Notes: generated by a model not told the origin, from the letters alone. DNA of 64,000 nt from Streptomyces sp. Alt3 (GCF_030719215.1 NZ_CP120983.1:186001-250000), one strand, 5' to 3'. Positions 1-8,676 are shown, counted from the stretch's first letter. Translations and numbers: made by a program.

Positions 1-378
1 TCGCGTGGCCTTGGAGTACGGGCAGTAGGCGTGCGTCGCCTCGACCAGACGCCGCCCGGTCTCCCCTTCCAGGGCCTCGGGCAGCTCGACACGCATGACG
101 ACCGCGAGGCCGAACCCGGAGTCGTCCTTGCCGATCGAGACCTCGGCCGTCACCGAGACGTCCTTGGTGTCGACCTTCATCTCGCGGGCGACCGCGCTCA
201 TCGCACTGGCGAAGCACGCGGCGTATCCGGCGGCGAAGAGCTGCTCCGGGTTGGTGCCCTTACCGTCGCCACCGAGGGCCGGCGGCAGTGCGAGCGCGAG
301 GTCGATCTGCCCGTCCGAGCTCACTGCCCGGCCTTCACGGCCGTTCGCGGTGGCAGCAGCGGTGTACAGCGCGTCCAT
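1..378 (-). CDS. ohr: Ohr/OsmC organic hydroperoxide resistance protein (3' end cut off)
   Basis: Thiol peroxidase that reduces organic hydroperoxides in the cytoplasm. The protein starts MDALYTAAATANGREGRAVS. It carries both redox cysteines of the Ohr branch of the OsmC family, in YAACFASAM (about residue 55) and in HAYCPYSKA near the window edge. The C-terminal dozen or so residues lie outside the window. It is divergent from a MarR/OhrR gene, the standard arrangement in which OhrR represses ohr until its cysteine is oxidised. Between them is a tandem-repeat operator. Ohr rather than OsmC is favoured by the CPYS motif and by the neighbour. Confidence 0.93.
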   Translation of the reverse strand, partial: MDALYTAAATANGREGRAVSSDGQIDLALALPPALGGDGKGTNPEQLFAAGYAACFASAMSAVAREMKVDTKDVSVTAEVSIGKDDSGFGLAVVMRVELPEALEGETGRRLVEATHAYCPYSKATR

Positions 379-429
379 GGGGGCCTTCTCTCGTACGACG
401 GTGACCGCGGACCGATCACCCCCAGATAG

Positions 430-460
430 TTGCACACAATTCAATTGCACACAACTCAAT
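430..460. promoter_or_regulatory. Tandem 15-bp repeat, probable OhrR operator
   Basis: Two head-to-tail copies of TTGCACACAATTCAA (430-444) and TTGCACACAACTCAA (445-459), differing at one base, lie in the ohr/ohrR intergenic space. Where the copies meet, CAATTCAATTG (437-447) is nearly palindromic, as expected for a MarR-family dimer site. It sits about 27 bp before the ohrR start and 52 bp before the ohr start, so one bound regulator could control both directions. This is inference from position and symmetry. Confidence 0.6.
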
Positions 461-486
461 GATGGGCGGCAGGTTATCCTGGATCC

Positions 487-966
487 ATGACGCCGACACC
501 GCCCCCCGCGCCCGGTCCGACCGAGCTGGCGGACTCCGAGCTGCTCAAGCTGGACCACCAGGTCTGCTTCTCGCTGCAGGCTGCCTCCCGCGCCTTCGGG
601 GGCGTCTACCGGGAAGCGCTCCGGGACCTCGGCCTCACCTATCCCCAGTACCTGGCGATGATGGTCCTGTGGGAGCACGGTCCGCTTCCGGTCAAAACGA
701 TCGGCGAACGGCTGCACCTCGACTCGGGCACGCTGTCGCCCCTGCTGAAACGGCTGGAATCGGCCGGTCTCGTCAGACGTGAGCGCAGCTCCGAGGACGA
801 ACGGTCGGTCACGGTCCACCTCACGGACGCCGGGTCGGAGCTGCACGAGCGCGCACTCCCCGTCCCCCGGACGATCCTGAGGGCCACGGGTCTGTCGGTC
901 GAGGAGATCCTGGCCCTCCAGGAGACCCTGGGCCGCCTCACAGCATCTCTCGGCAAGGCCGGCTGA
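487..966 (+). CDS. ohrR: OhrR, MarR-family peroxide-sensing repressor
   Basis: A 159-residue MarR-family winged-helix repressor. The N-terminal segment has the single reactive cysteine context QVCFSLQAASRAF (about residue 29), which in the OhrR family is oxidised by organic peroxides and releases DNA. The winged helix follows, with LTYPQYLAMMVLWEHGPLPV, recognition helix LDSGTLSPLLKRLESAGLV and wing RRERSSEDERSVTVHLT. It is divergent from ohr and shares the tandem-repeat operator, so it probably represses both genes. The ATG at 487 is the first start in frame after the operator. Confidence 0.92.
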   Translation: MTPTPPPAPGPTELADSELLKLDHQVCFSLQAASRAFGGVYREALRDLGLTYPQYLAMMVLWEHGPLPVKTIGERLHLDSGTLSPLLKRLESAGLVRRERSSEDERSVTVHLTDAGSELHERALPVPRTILRATGLSVEEILALQETLGRLTASLGKAG

Positions 967-1075
967 CCCGCCGGGCGGACCGGGGAGCACCTGGGGTCCG
1001 GGCCGCCCGCACAGCGCTCGCAGGAGTTCCGACGCCGAAATATGATGCAGGAACTATCGCAACGCGGAGCGGCCC

Positions 1076-1906
1076 ATGAACCGGCGTCGAACTCCCCGGT
1101 CGGCCAGCGCCGAGGACCTGCTCAGCACTCTGCAGCACCTGACTGCCCGTGCCCGGCAGGAGGTGGAGCTGCACCAGGCCCGTGTCGAACTGGCCCAGGC
1201 GCTGCAGCGCGACATGCTGCCCGCGACCCTGCCGTCCTTCCCCGGGCTCCGGACCGCCGCCCGCTACGCTCCCGCGCGCGACGGGCTGGACATCGGCGGG
1301 GACTGGTACGACGGATTCCTGCTGCCGGACGGGGCGCTCGGCCTGGCGATCGGCGACGTCCAGGGGCATGACGTGGAGGCGGCGGCCTTCATGGGGCAGA
1401 TCAGGATCGCCATGCGCGCCATCGCCGGCTCGACGTCCGATCCGGGTGAGGTGATGGGCCGCACGAACGATCTGATCATGTCGATGAACTCCACCCTCTT
1501 CGCGACGTGCTCCTTCCTCCGGCTGGATCCGGAGAGCCGGGAACTGCGGAGCGCCCGCGCGGGTCATGTCGCCTCCGTGTGGGCGACGGCCGACGGACGC
1601 TCGGGAGTCACCGCCGACGCGGGCGGCCTCCCGCTCGGTATCGAGCCTCATCAGCACTACCCGGTCGCCCGGCGCGACCTGGACGTGACCGGCTCGTTCG
1701 TCCTGCTCACCGACGGAGTCGTCGAGGGGCCCTCACTGACGATCGACGACGGACTGGACCGGATCAGGCGCCTGGTGAGCTCCCACGCCGTCGCGGACGC
1801 AGAGGAGCTTGCGGACCAGGTGCTCGAGGCCGCGGTGCTCACCGGCCATGAGGACGACGCCGCCGTCCTGGTTCTTCGCCACGAGGCCACCCTGGGGCCC
1901 GGGTGA
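1076..1906 (+). CDS. PP2C/SpoIIE-type serine phosphatase
   Basis: A 276-residue protein made almost only of a SpoIIE (PPM) phosphatase domain. Seen are QRDMLPATLP, the metal-binding IGGDWYDGF and IGDVQGHDVEAAAFMGQIR, a later LLTDGVVEG and a final DDAAVLVLR; these are the aspartates that hold the two catalytic metals. A short N-terminal coiled segment (residues 10-45) precedes the domain. Such phosphatases dephosphorylate anti-sigma-factor antagonists. No sensor domain is fused, but the next gene, 57 bp downstream, is a bare MASE1 membrane sensor. The ATG at 1076 has GGAG upstream. Confidence 0.88.
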   Translation: MNRRRTPRSASAEDLLSTLQHLTARARQEVELHQARVELAQALQRDMLPATLPSFPGLRTAARYAPARDGLDIGGDWYDGFLLPDGALGLAIGDVQGHDVEAAAFMGQIRIAMRAIAGSTSDPGEVMGRTNDLIMSMNSTLFATCSFLRLDPESRELRSARAGHVASVWATADGRSGVTADAGGLPLGIEPHQHYPVARRDLDVTGSFVLLTDGVVEGPSLTIDDGLDRIRRLVSSHAVADAEELADQVLEAAVLTGHEDDAAVLVLRHEATLGPG

Positions 1907-1963
1907 GCACCTGAGCCACCTGCCGCGCGTGTCACAGCGACCCGCCGTCAAGGGCGGTGTCTT

Positions 1964-2962
1964 ATGAGACGCGTGATGCGCAGCGAGAGGACCCGACGCC
2001 GAGCCGTGCTCGTTCTGCAGATACTGGGCATCGCCGCTGTCTACTACGCGTCCGCGCAGCTGGGTCTCCTCCGGCAGGTCGAGGTGCAGGGCTCGGTCGT
2101 CACCCCTTTGTGGCCGCCTTCCGGCATCGCCGTGGCCTCGTTGTTGTATCTGGGTCTGCGGATCTGGCCCGGACTCACGGCCGGTGCGCTGCTGACGATC
2201 ATGTCGATCAGCGGCGGGCTCACCCTCTGGGGAGTCGCTGTCGCCGCGGGCAGCACACTGGCCCCCCTGTGCTCCTTCCTCGCCCTGCGGACCGTGGGCT
2301 TCCGTATGCAGCTGGACCGTCTGCGCGACGGGGTCGCGCTGGTCTTTCTGGGGGCTCTGGGCGGCATGGCCATCAGCGCGACCACCGGCACGGGGGTCCA
2401 GGTGCTGAGCGGCGGCCAGTCGGCGTCCCAGTTCTGGCCGGTCTGGGCGGCCTGGTGGGCGGGGGACGCCATGGGCGTGCTCATGGTCACCCCGTTGCTG
2501 CTCGTCCTGCGCAAGGTGCGCCTGCCCCGGACGGACGACCGGTGGGCAGAGGCCCTGGCGCTCGCACTCGTCGCGGTCGCGGCGACCACTGTCGCGACCA
2601 GGAGTTCACTGTCCATGATCTACCTCCTCTTCCCGGTGCTCGTCTGGGCCGCGCTCCGGTTCCAGCTGGCCGGCAGCGCCCCCTGCGCCCTCTTGATGTC
2701 CGTCATGGCGATCATCGCCGGAACCGACGGTGTCGGACCGTTCGCCGGCCACTCGGTGCTCGAGGTGATGCTGAACCTGTGCGTCCTCAACGGCTGTGTG
2801 GCCCTCACCGCACTCCTCCTCGCCGCCATCGTGACCGAGCACAACAACATCCGTCACGAGACGGAACTGGCCTGCGAGGAGCTGGCGGCCCTCGTGGAGC
2901 AGCTGGCGCCTCGGCCGTCGCCCGAGGGCTGGTCCGACGGTCCTCGGCACCGACCTGACTAG
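1964..2962 (+). CDS. MASE1-domain integral membrane sensor without output domain
   Basis: A 332-residue protein with about eight hydrophobic helices covering nearly its whole length, matching the MASE1 sensory module. Typical features are the N-terminal helix with YYASAQLGLL and the loop TPLWPPSGIAVASLLYLG. The cytoplasmic tail after about residue 295 is short and has no kinase, GGDEF or phosphatase domain. It follows a SpoIIE phosphatase on the same strand after a 57-bp gap, so the two may work as a split sensor-phosphatase. Its stop overlaps the stop of the convergent alditol oxidase by 3 bases. Confidence 0.82.
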   Translation: MRRVMRSERTRRRAVLVLQILGIAAVYYASAQLGLLRQVEVQGSVVTPLWPPSGIAVASLLYLGLRIWPGLTAGALLTIMSISGGLTLWGVAVAAGSTLAPLCSFLALRTVGFRMQLDRLRDGVALVFLGALGGMAISATTGTGVQVLSGGQSASQFWPVWAAWWAGDAMGVLMVTPLLLVLRKVRLPRTDDRWAEALALALVAVAATTVATRSSLSMIYLLFPVLVWAALRFQLAGSAPCALLMSVMAIIAGTDGVGPFAGHSVLEVMLNLCVLNGCVALTALLLAAIVTEHNNIRHETELACEELAALVEQLAPRPSPEGWSDGPRHRPD

Positions 2963-4251
2963 TCGTCCGTACGCGGGAAGTGGTGTGCCAGGAAATCGTT
3001 GCGGAAGGTTCCGGTGGGATCGAACCGTTCGGCCAGCCGCTCGAAGTCGGCGTAGTGGTCGTAGAGCTCCCGGAGCACGCCGGGCGGCGTGGTGAAGACC
3101 TTGCCCCAGTGCGGCCTGGCCGCGAACGGGGCGAGGGCCTCCTCGACAGCCCCCAGGACGGGCGTCACCGCCGCGGTGTCGGGGACCCAGGTGAAGTGGA
3201 ACGCCACGGAGTCCCTTCCCTGGGCAGGGCTGAGCCACAGGTCGTCGGCGGCCACGGTCCGGATCTCCCCGATCTGGAGCAGCGGCGCGAAGTCCTGCCG
3301 GATCCGGTCGAGGGCCTCGTAGGCGGCGACGGCGTCCTGACGGGCGACGAAGTACTCGGACTGCAGTTCGTCTCCGTTGCTCGGGGTGAATTCGAGGCGG
3401 AAATGGGGGAGCCTGGCGTGCCATGGTCCGGGAACGCCCTGCTGCTCCGTGCAGTGCCCGGCGGCCACGCCGGGGACCGGGTGCCTCGGCCCCCGCGCGA
3501 GGCTCGCGCCGTGCCACCGGTGCGGGGCCGTTCCCGAGGTGCCGGCCTCGACACGCCGTTTGAGCCAGACCTGGTCGATCGGGCCGCCGTGCCAGCCGGT
3601 GAAGAGACTGACGCTGTAGGCCTCGGACATCACCTCGTCGAACCGGCCGAGCAGCTGTTCCTGCGGGAGCCCTTCGTACACCCACTGCTGGATCTCGAAC
3701 GCGGGCACGAGGTCCAGGGTCAGCCGGGTCACCACTCCGAGCGCGCCCAGTGAGACCACGGCCCCGGGGAAGTCGGCGTCGCCCCGCTCGAGGGTCCTGA
3801 TGCCGCCGTCCGCGGTGACGAGCTCGATCGCGCCGACAGCTCCCGCCAGGGCGCGGTTGCCCACTCCGGAACCATGAGTTCCGGTCGCGCACGCGCCGGC
3901 CACGGAGATGTGGGGCAGCGAGCCCAGGTTGTGCAGCGCGAGCCCGCTCTCGTGCAGGGTTCCGGTCAGCTCCCCGAAGCGCATTCCGGCGCTCACCGTG
4001 GCGGTACGGGCCCCCCGGTCGATCTCGACGGAGCGGGGCAGGCCCGCCACGGATATGAGCGCACCGCGGGTGTCGGCGACGGTGTTGAAGGAGTGGCCCG
4101 TGCCCAGCGCCCTGACGGCCGTCCCGGCGGACACGAGGTCCTGAAGCTCGGCGATCGAGGCTGGTGTGTGCAGCTGCTTCGCGCCGAAGGCGATGTTGCC
4201 GGCCCAGTTCGTCCGGCGGGCGGAGGGGCCGTGCTCCGAATGATCGATCAT
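2959..4251 (-). CDS. aldO: FAD-linked alditol (xylitol/sorbitol) oxidase
   Basis: A 430-residue flavoprotein of the vanillyl-alcohol-oxidase fold, similar in length and motifs to Streptomyces alditol oxidase, which oxidises polyols at C1 and releases hydrogen peroxide. VRALGTGHSFN (about residue 45) contains the histidine that in AldO binds FAD covalently. QIGEIRTV carries the Glu/Arg pair and HWGKVF the lysine known from the active site. C-terminal FRNDFLAHHF is typical of the aldonolactone oxidase/ALO family. The ATG at 4251 begins MIDHSEHG; translation could run further upstream but the codon use there is not coding-like. Confidence 0.88.
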   Translation of the reverse strand: MIDHSEHGPSARRTNWAGNIAFGAKQLHTPASIAELQDLVSAGTAVRALGTGHSFNTVADTRGALISVAGLPRSVEIDRGARTATVSAGMRFGELTGTLHESGLALHNLGSLPHISVAGACATGTHGSGVGNRALAGAVGAIELVTADGGIRTLERGDADFPGAVVSLGALGVVTRLTLDLVPAFEIQQWVYEGLPQEQLLGRFDEVMSEAYSVSLFTGWHGGPIDQVWLKRRVEAGTSGTAPHRWHGASLARGPRHPVPGVAAGHCTEQQGVPGPWHARLPHFRLEFTPSNGDELQSEYFVARQDAVAAYEALDRIRQDFAPLLQIGEIRTVAADDLWLSPAQGRDSVAFHFTWVPDTAAVTPVLGAVEEALAPFAARPHWGKVFTTPPGVLRELYDHYADFERLAERFDPTGTFRNDFLAHHFPRTDD

Positions 4252-4417
4252 GCCTACGGAGCTTACGCTCCGGCAGTCTTCGGGCTCAGGGCGTGCGCCC
4301 CGCCGGAGGCTGGGCACGGCGAGGACGGGCCCGGCGCGAGCTCTCGGAAGGTGCCTCGTCCATGCCGTGGCCGCCCACACCACGTGGCACGGAACCGGGG
4401 CGCGGCCGCGCGTGGTC

Positions 4418-4513
4418 TCAGTAGGGCAGGGGCCGGCCGGAGGGTGTTCGCAGGTCCAGCGGGGGCGGCCCCGTGGGGGGCTGCGGACGGCGGACGATCT
4501 GGATGCGGCCCAC
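4418..4513 (-). CDS. Candidate 31-residue small protein with strong ribosome binding site
   Basis: A GTG at 4513 is preceded by AGGAGGAGGT with a 7-base spacer, one of the best Shine-Dalgarno matches in the window. The ORF starts MGRIQIVRRPQPPTGPPP and ends RPLPY. Its codons are strongly GC-ending (ATC CAG ATC GTC CGC), like the real genes here. No family is recognised. It is basic and proline-rich, with no signal or membrane segment. It is the only coding signal seen in the 432-base gap between aldO and the antitoxin-like gene. Confidence 0.45.
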   Translation of the reverse strand: MGRIQIVRRPQPPTGPPPLDLRTPSGRPLPY

Positions 4514-4683
4514 GGCCACCACCTCCTCCTGGTAACCCGGTATCTGCCCACCCAGGCGTCCTTCACACGTCCGGCGCCCCTCGGACCGCGCACGGACCGC
4601 CCGGCGTCGCTCGCGGATGCGGACCCGGCGATGTGCGGTGACCCTGGACACGTGGGGGGAAGCCGACGCGAGGAGGATCCGCC

Positions 4684-4878
4684 ATGTCCGCGCTGGACAA
4701 GATCAAGAAGATGCTCAAGGGCCACGAGGACCAGGCCGGAAAGGGCGTCGACAAAGCCGGAGACATGGTCGACGACCGGACGCAGGGCAAGTACAGCAAG
4801 CACGTCGACACCGGCCAGGACAAGCTGAAGCAGCAACTGGGATCGGATCGCGACCAGAACGACCCGCCCCGCGCCTGA
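4684..4878 (+). CDS. Small antitoxin-like protein (MT0933 type)
   Basis: A 64-residue, very hydrophilic protein beginning MSALDKIKKMLKGHEDQAGK and rich in Lys, Asp, Gly and Gln. It matches the style of the MT0933-type antitoxin family, with DKAGDMVDDRTQGKY and the repeated helix pattern KHVDTGQDKLKQQLG. GAGGAGG lies directly before the ATG. No toxin gene is adjacent. In Streptomyces such solitary members are common and may act as stress or DNA-compaction proteins instead, so toxin neutralisation is only the family name. Confidence 0.75.
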   Translation: MSALDKIKKMLKGHEDQAGKGVDKAGDMVDDRTQGKYSKHVDTGQDKLKQQLGSDRDQNDPPRA

Positions 4879-5088
4879 CCACGGAAGAACCGCTGACGCG
4901 CAGCCCGCCGCCCGACCCGGTGCCGGGCCCGCCGGCCGCCCACGCGGTCGCCGGGCCCGGCACCGTGCGCGTACGGATCCGGGAGCGAATGGCGAGCACT
5001 CGACCGGATTCCTGTTATCGTCCCCGCCGCACAGCGTCTCCCGAGTGTGGGAAGTGACGGAACAGGACCCCGGAAGAGTGATCACAGC

Positions 5089-6684
5089 ATGGGCGAGACA
5101 CGCGAGACGGCGTTGATCAAGGCCGCGCAGAAGGGCGACCCCGAGGCGCAGGACCGGCTTGTGGCGTCCTACCTGCCCCTGGTCTACAACATCGTCGGCC
5201 GAGCCCTGAACGGTCACGCCGATGTGGACGACGTGGTCCAGGACAGTGTGCTGCGGATGATCCGTGGTCTGCCCTCGCTGCGCACCCCGAAGAGTTTCCG
5301 GTCCTGGCTCGTGGCCATCACCATGAACGAGATACGCGGGCACTGGCGCGAGCGCAGCTCGGACGGAATGTCCGCGGACCGCATGGAGGACGCGTACGAC
5401 GTCGTCGATCCGGCGGCCGACTTCGTCGGACTGACGATCGTGCGACTGGGTCTGACCGGCCAGCGCAGGGAAGCCGCCGAGGCCACGCGGTGGCTGGACG
5501 ACGACGATCGCGAGCTGGTGTCGCTGTGGTGGCTGGAGACGGCGGGGGAACTGTCCAGGGCGGAGGTCGCGAGCGCTCTCGACCTGTCGCCCCAGCACAC
5601 CGCGGTACGCGTCCAGCGGATGAAGGAGCGGCTGGAGGCCGCCCGGGTGGTGGTGCGCGCTCTGGCGGCCGACCCTCGCTGCGTGCTGCTCGAAGACCTC
5701 ACGGTCGGGTGGGACGGGGCGCCGTCCGCGCTGTGGCGCAAGCGGCTGGCGCGCCACGCACGTGAGTGCACCGTGTGCGCGGGTCACCGCTCGGGGCTGG
5801 TCCCGGCGGAGGGCCTGCTGGTGGGACTCGCGCTGGTCCCCGTTGCGGCGTCCGTCGGGGGCACTGCGACGGAGCTCATCCCGACGGCCTTCCTTCCCAC
5901 GGCTGCGGCCGCCGCCGGACCGGGGCGGGCCGAGCGCCGGCGGGACAGCGCGAGGCGGCGGCGCCGCACGACGGTCGTGGCCGGACTCGCGGCGGTAGCC
6001 GTCCTGGGAGGCGGCGGGGCCGCAGTGCACCTCTACACGGACGACGCGGACGAGGACGCGGCCACCGCCGTAGCCCCGCTCGACGGGCCGTCGGCACCGG
6101 TGAGCATCACGTCCTCTCCGTCCGCGTCCCCCTCCTCCGCCTCTCCGTCGCCGTCGTCGGCCTCACCGTCAGCGTCCGCGACCCCTTCTCCGTCAGCGTC
6201 CAGGAGCCGGAGCGCCACCGCCACCGCCACTCCGGAGAAGACGCGGAAGCCGCGCCCGCCTTCGTCCGAGCCGGCGGCCGCTCCGCCTGCCTCGTCGGCC
6301 CCCTCGGTGGCCGACGAGGTCATCGCCCTGGTCAACACCGAGCGCGCGAAGGAGGGCTGCGGGGCCGTCAGCGGAAACAGTCTGCTGGCCAAGGCCGCGT
6401 CGGACCATTCCGCGGACATGGTGACGCGGGACTACTTCTCCCACACCTCACCGGACGGCACGGACCCGGGCGCACGCATCACCGCCGCCGGGTACCGCTG
6501 GAGCACGTACGGCGAGAACATAGCGAAGGGCCAGCAGACCGCCGAGTCGGTGATGGACGCCTGGATGAACAGCGAGGGGCACCGGGCGAACATCCTCAAC
6601 TGTGCCTTCAAGGAGCTGGGCGTCGGCAGAGAGGATTCGTCCGGCGGGCCTGTGTGGACCCAGAACTTCGGCACCGCCCTCTGA
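5089..6684 (+). CDS. ECF sigma factor fused to zinc finger, membrane helix and CAP domain
   Basis: A 531-residue protein. Residues about 8-90 are sigma-70 region 2 (DVDDVVQDSVLRMIRGL, SFRSWLVAITMNEIRGHWRE). Residues about 135-190 are region 4 (LSRAEVASALDLSPQHTAVR). HARECTVC (223-230) is an HxxxCxxC zinc-finger motif like that of anti-sigma factors. A basic stop RRRRR and one membrane helix (about 294-315) follow, then a Ser/Pro-rich stalk (about 330-405) and a C-terminal CAP/SCP domain (408-531) with SDHSADMV, YFSHTSPDG, GENIAKG and NSEGHRANIL. The layout predicts a cytoplasmic sigma module tethered to an external CAP domain. ATG 5089 is the first good start. Confidence 0.85.
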   Translation: MGETRETALIKAAQKGDPEAQDRLVASYLPLVYNIVGRALNGHADVDDVVQDSVLRMIRGLPSLRTPKSFRSWLVAITMNEIRGHWRERSSDGMSADRMEDAYDVVDPAADFVGLTIVRLGLTGQRREAAEATRWLDDDDRELVSLWWLETAGELSRAEVASALDLSPQHTAVRVQRMKERLEAARVVVRALAADPRCVLLEDLTVGWDGAPSALWRKRLARHARECTVCAGHRSGLVPAEGLLVGLALVPVAASVGGTATELIPTAFLPTAAAAAGPGRAERRRDSARRRRRTTVVAGLAAVAVLGGGGAAVHLYTDDADEDAATAVAPLDGPSAPVSITSSPSASPSSASPSPSSASPSASATPSPSASRSRSATATATPEKTRKPRPPSSEPAAAPPASSAPSVADEVIALVNTERAKEGCGAVSGNSLLAKAASDHSADMVTRDYFSHTSPDGTDPGARITAAGYRWSTYGENIAKGQQTAESVMDAWMNSEGHRANILNCAFKELGVGREDSSGGPVWTQNFGTAL

Positions 6685-6822
6685 CGACCGGATCAGGGGA
6701 GCCGTCATACCGTGGAAACGAGCAGGTAGCACCTTCTCCACGTGAGGGATCTAGGCTGGGGTCGAGCCCAGGCCGAAGGCGTCCGCAGGCGACAGTCGTC
6801 CTCCCCAGCGGACTGGAGCACG

Positions 6823-8655
6823 GTGCCTACACCCCTTCTTCCTGCCACCCGGCTTCCTCCGTGGCTCGCGCACGTCCTGCGCGCCCAGCGCGGCCCCGTG
6901 CCGTGGAACGCCGTACTGCGCGGGGCGCTGGCAGCCCTGCCGTTGCTGGCGGCGGTACTCGCAGAGCGGCCGACCGCCGGCGTCCCCGCGGCGCTGGGCG
7001 CGATGCTGGCCGGCATCAACGACCGGCCCGGCAGCCGCCGGGCCTCGGTCGCCCGGCTGGGTCTTCCCGCGCTGGCGGGCTCGGCCGGTCTGCTCTGCGG
7101 TTCGGTGATCGCGGAGACTGCCGGCGACGGCCGGTCCCTGGTCGTCCTGCCGCTCGTGTTCGGACTGCTGGGGCTGGGCGCCGGGGCGATCAGTTCGACG
7201 GGGCCCGTCGCGTCCGCGTGCGGCACCCAGGTGCTGGTCGCGGTCGTGATCGGGGCCGGCATGCCGTTGCCGGAGCCCGGGCCCCTGCGAGCGCTGCTGT
7301 TCCTCGCCGGTGCGGGGTGGCTCCTCCTGCTCCGGCTGGTCCTGCCCTCGCCGGGCGGGCGCCGCAGTGGACCGTACGGGCTCGACGGGGAGCGCGAGGC
7401 CGTGGCCGCGGTCTACGAAGCCGCGGCGGAACTGCTGCTGGCTGTCGGCGGCCCTCGGGCACGGGCGGGGCGGGCCGCGCTGAGCGCCGCGCTCGACCAG
7501 GCCCAGGACGCTCTGACGGGCCCACGGCTGCGGCGCTTCGCGAGCTCCGCGGCGGAGCGACGGCTGCACGCCCAGTACGCGGCGGCGTTCCCCCTGGCCG
7601 AGGCCGCGACAGCGCTGGCCTGGGCGGGTGTCGCGCTGCCCGCCAGGATCGTGGAAGGGCCTCGCAGACTGGCGGCCGCCGTGCGGACCGGTGGGTCCTG
7701 CGGACCACTCCCGGCGCCGGCCCGGACGGACGCCGGACTGCGGGCTCTGGACGATGCCCTGCTGCGTGCCGCCACGGTGTTCGACCGTCCCGCCGGGATG
7801 ACTCCGGGCACGCGCACGGGACACTCGGACACGTCCGTCCTGGGCCGGGCCTGGAGCGCGGCGGGGCTCGAGTACGGTCTCCGGGTCTCGGTGTGCTGCG
7901 CGACGAGTACGGTCCTGGCGCAGTGGCTGCATCACGAGCACTGGTACTGGCTGCCCGCAACCACCGTCTTCCTCGTCAAGCCCGATCTGGGGCCGCTCGC
8001 CTCGCGGGTGGTCTGCCGGGCGGTGGGCACCGTGGCCGGCGCCGCGGTCTTCGGCGCTTCGAGCATGCTGGTGTCAGGTCCTGCTCCCCTGGTCGCGACG
8101 GTGGCGCTCTGCGGCGCGCTCCTTCCGGTGGCGACCCGTCACTTCGCGGTGCAGACGGCGGTGGTCACCGTGCTCGTCCTGTCCCTCGTCCTGCTGGGCG
8201 GTGAGCCGCCGGCCTCCTGGGGCCGGGTCGTGGAATCCCTCCTCGCCTGCGGGACGGTGCTGCTGGTCGGCCACCTCCCGATGCCGGGCCGGCGGGGCCA
8301 CAGCGTTCGGGCGGCTCTCGACACGGCGGTGGGGGCGGCGCACCGCTATCTGGGACACGTCCTGGACGCCCCGGAGGACCAGGCCCTGAGAGGAGCGCTC
8401 CGCCGCGACGCCTACCGGTCACTGGCGCAGGCGCGGACGGCCATCGATCTGTCGGCGGCCGAACTCCCTCCGGTGTCCCGGCACTCCGCCGGCTCCGAGG
8501 GCGTCGCGGGGGCGCTGGAACAGCTCATCGACACGACGACGGCATGTGCGGTGCAGCTGGACCATCGGGCTGCCGAACTTCCACCGGCACACGCCGAACT
8601 GCTGGCGACACATCTGTCCGAACTCGACCGGGCGCGGGCGGTTCCCGTCGGCTGA
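6823..8655 (+). CDS. FUSC-family membrane transporter
   Basis: A 610-residue protein with two blocks of hydrophobic helices (about residues 25-180 and 355-480), each followed by a helical cytoplasmic region. This is the layout of FUSC/aromatic acid exporter proteins. The second block holds HHEHWYWLPATTVFLVKPD, the typical FUSC signature. It is expected to export aromatic or weak organic acids across the inner membrane, but the substrate cannot be read from the sequence. The GTG at 6823 is chosen because GGAG lies 5 bases upstream; an in-frame ATG at 6742 has no such site. An unrelated second FUSC protein is at 57982-59220. Confidence 0.82.
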   Translation: MPTPLLPATRLPPWLAHVLRAQRGPVPWNAVLRGALAALPLLAAVLAERPTAGVPAALGAMLAGINDRPGSRRASVARLGLPALAGSAGLLCGSVIAETAGDGRSLVVLPLVFGLLGLGAGAISSTGPVASACGTQVLVAVVIGAGMPLPEPGPLRALLFLAGAGWLLLLRLVLPSPGGRRSGPYGLDGEREAVAAVYEAAAELLLAVGGPRARAGRAALSAALDQAQDALTGPRLRRFASSAAERRLHAQYAAAFPLAEAATALAWAGVALPARIVEGPRRLAAAVRTGGSCGPLPAPARTDAGLRALDDALLRAATVFDRPAGMTPGTRTGHSDTSVLGRAWSAAGLEYGLRVSVCCATSTVLAQWLHHEHWYWLPATTVFLVKPDLGPLASRVVCRAVGTVAGAAVFGASSMLVSGPAPLVATVALCGALLPVATRHFAVQTAVVTVLVLSLVLLGGEPPASWGRVVESLLACGTVLLVGHLPMPGRRGHSVRAALDTAVGAAHRYLGHVLDAPEDQALRGALRRDAYRSLAQARTAIDLSAAELPPVSRHSAGSEGVAGALEQLIDTTTACAVQLDHRAAELPPAHAELLATHLSELDRARAVPVG

Positions 8656-8676
8656 GAGCCTTCTAGGATGCAGATC

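Noticed and set aside
4684..4878. Toxin-antitoxin module
   Set aside because: Only the antitoxin-like protein is present. No toxin frame with a ribosome site is found on either side.
4252..6030. Very long minus-strand open frame running from before aldO through the sigma gene region
   Set aside because: High-GC DNA opens long shadow frames. The sequence upstream of ATG 4251 is low-complexity and Arg/Pro-rich, has no ribosome site, and is antisense to the sigma-CAP gene, whose codon use is clearly real.
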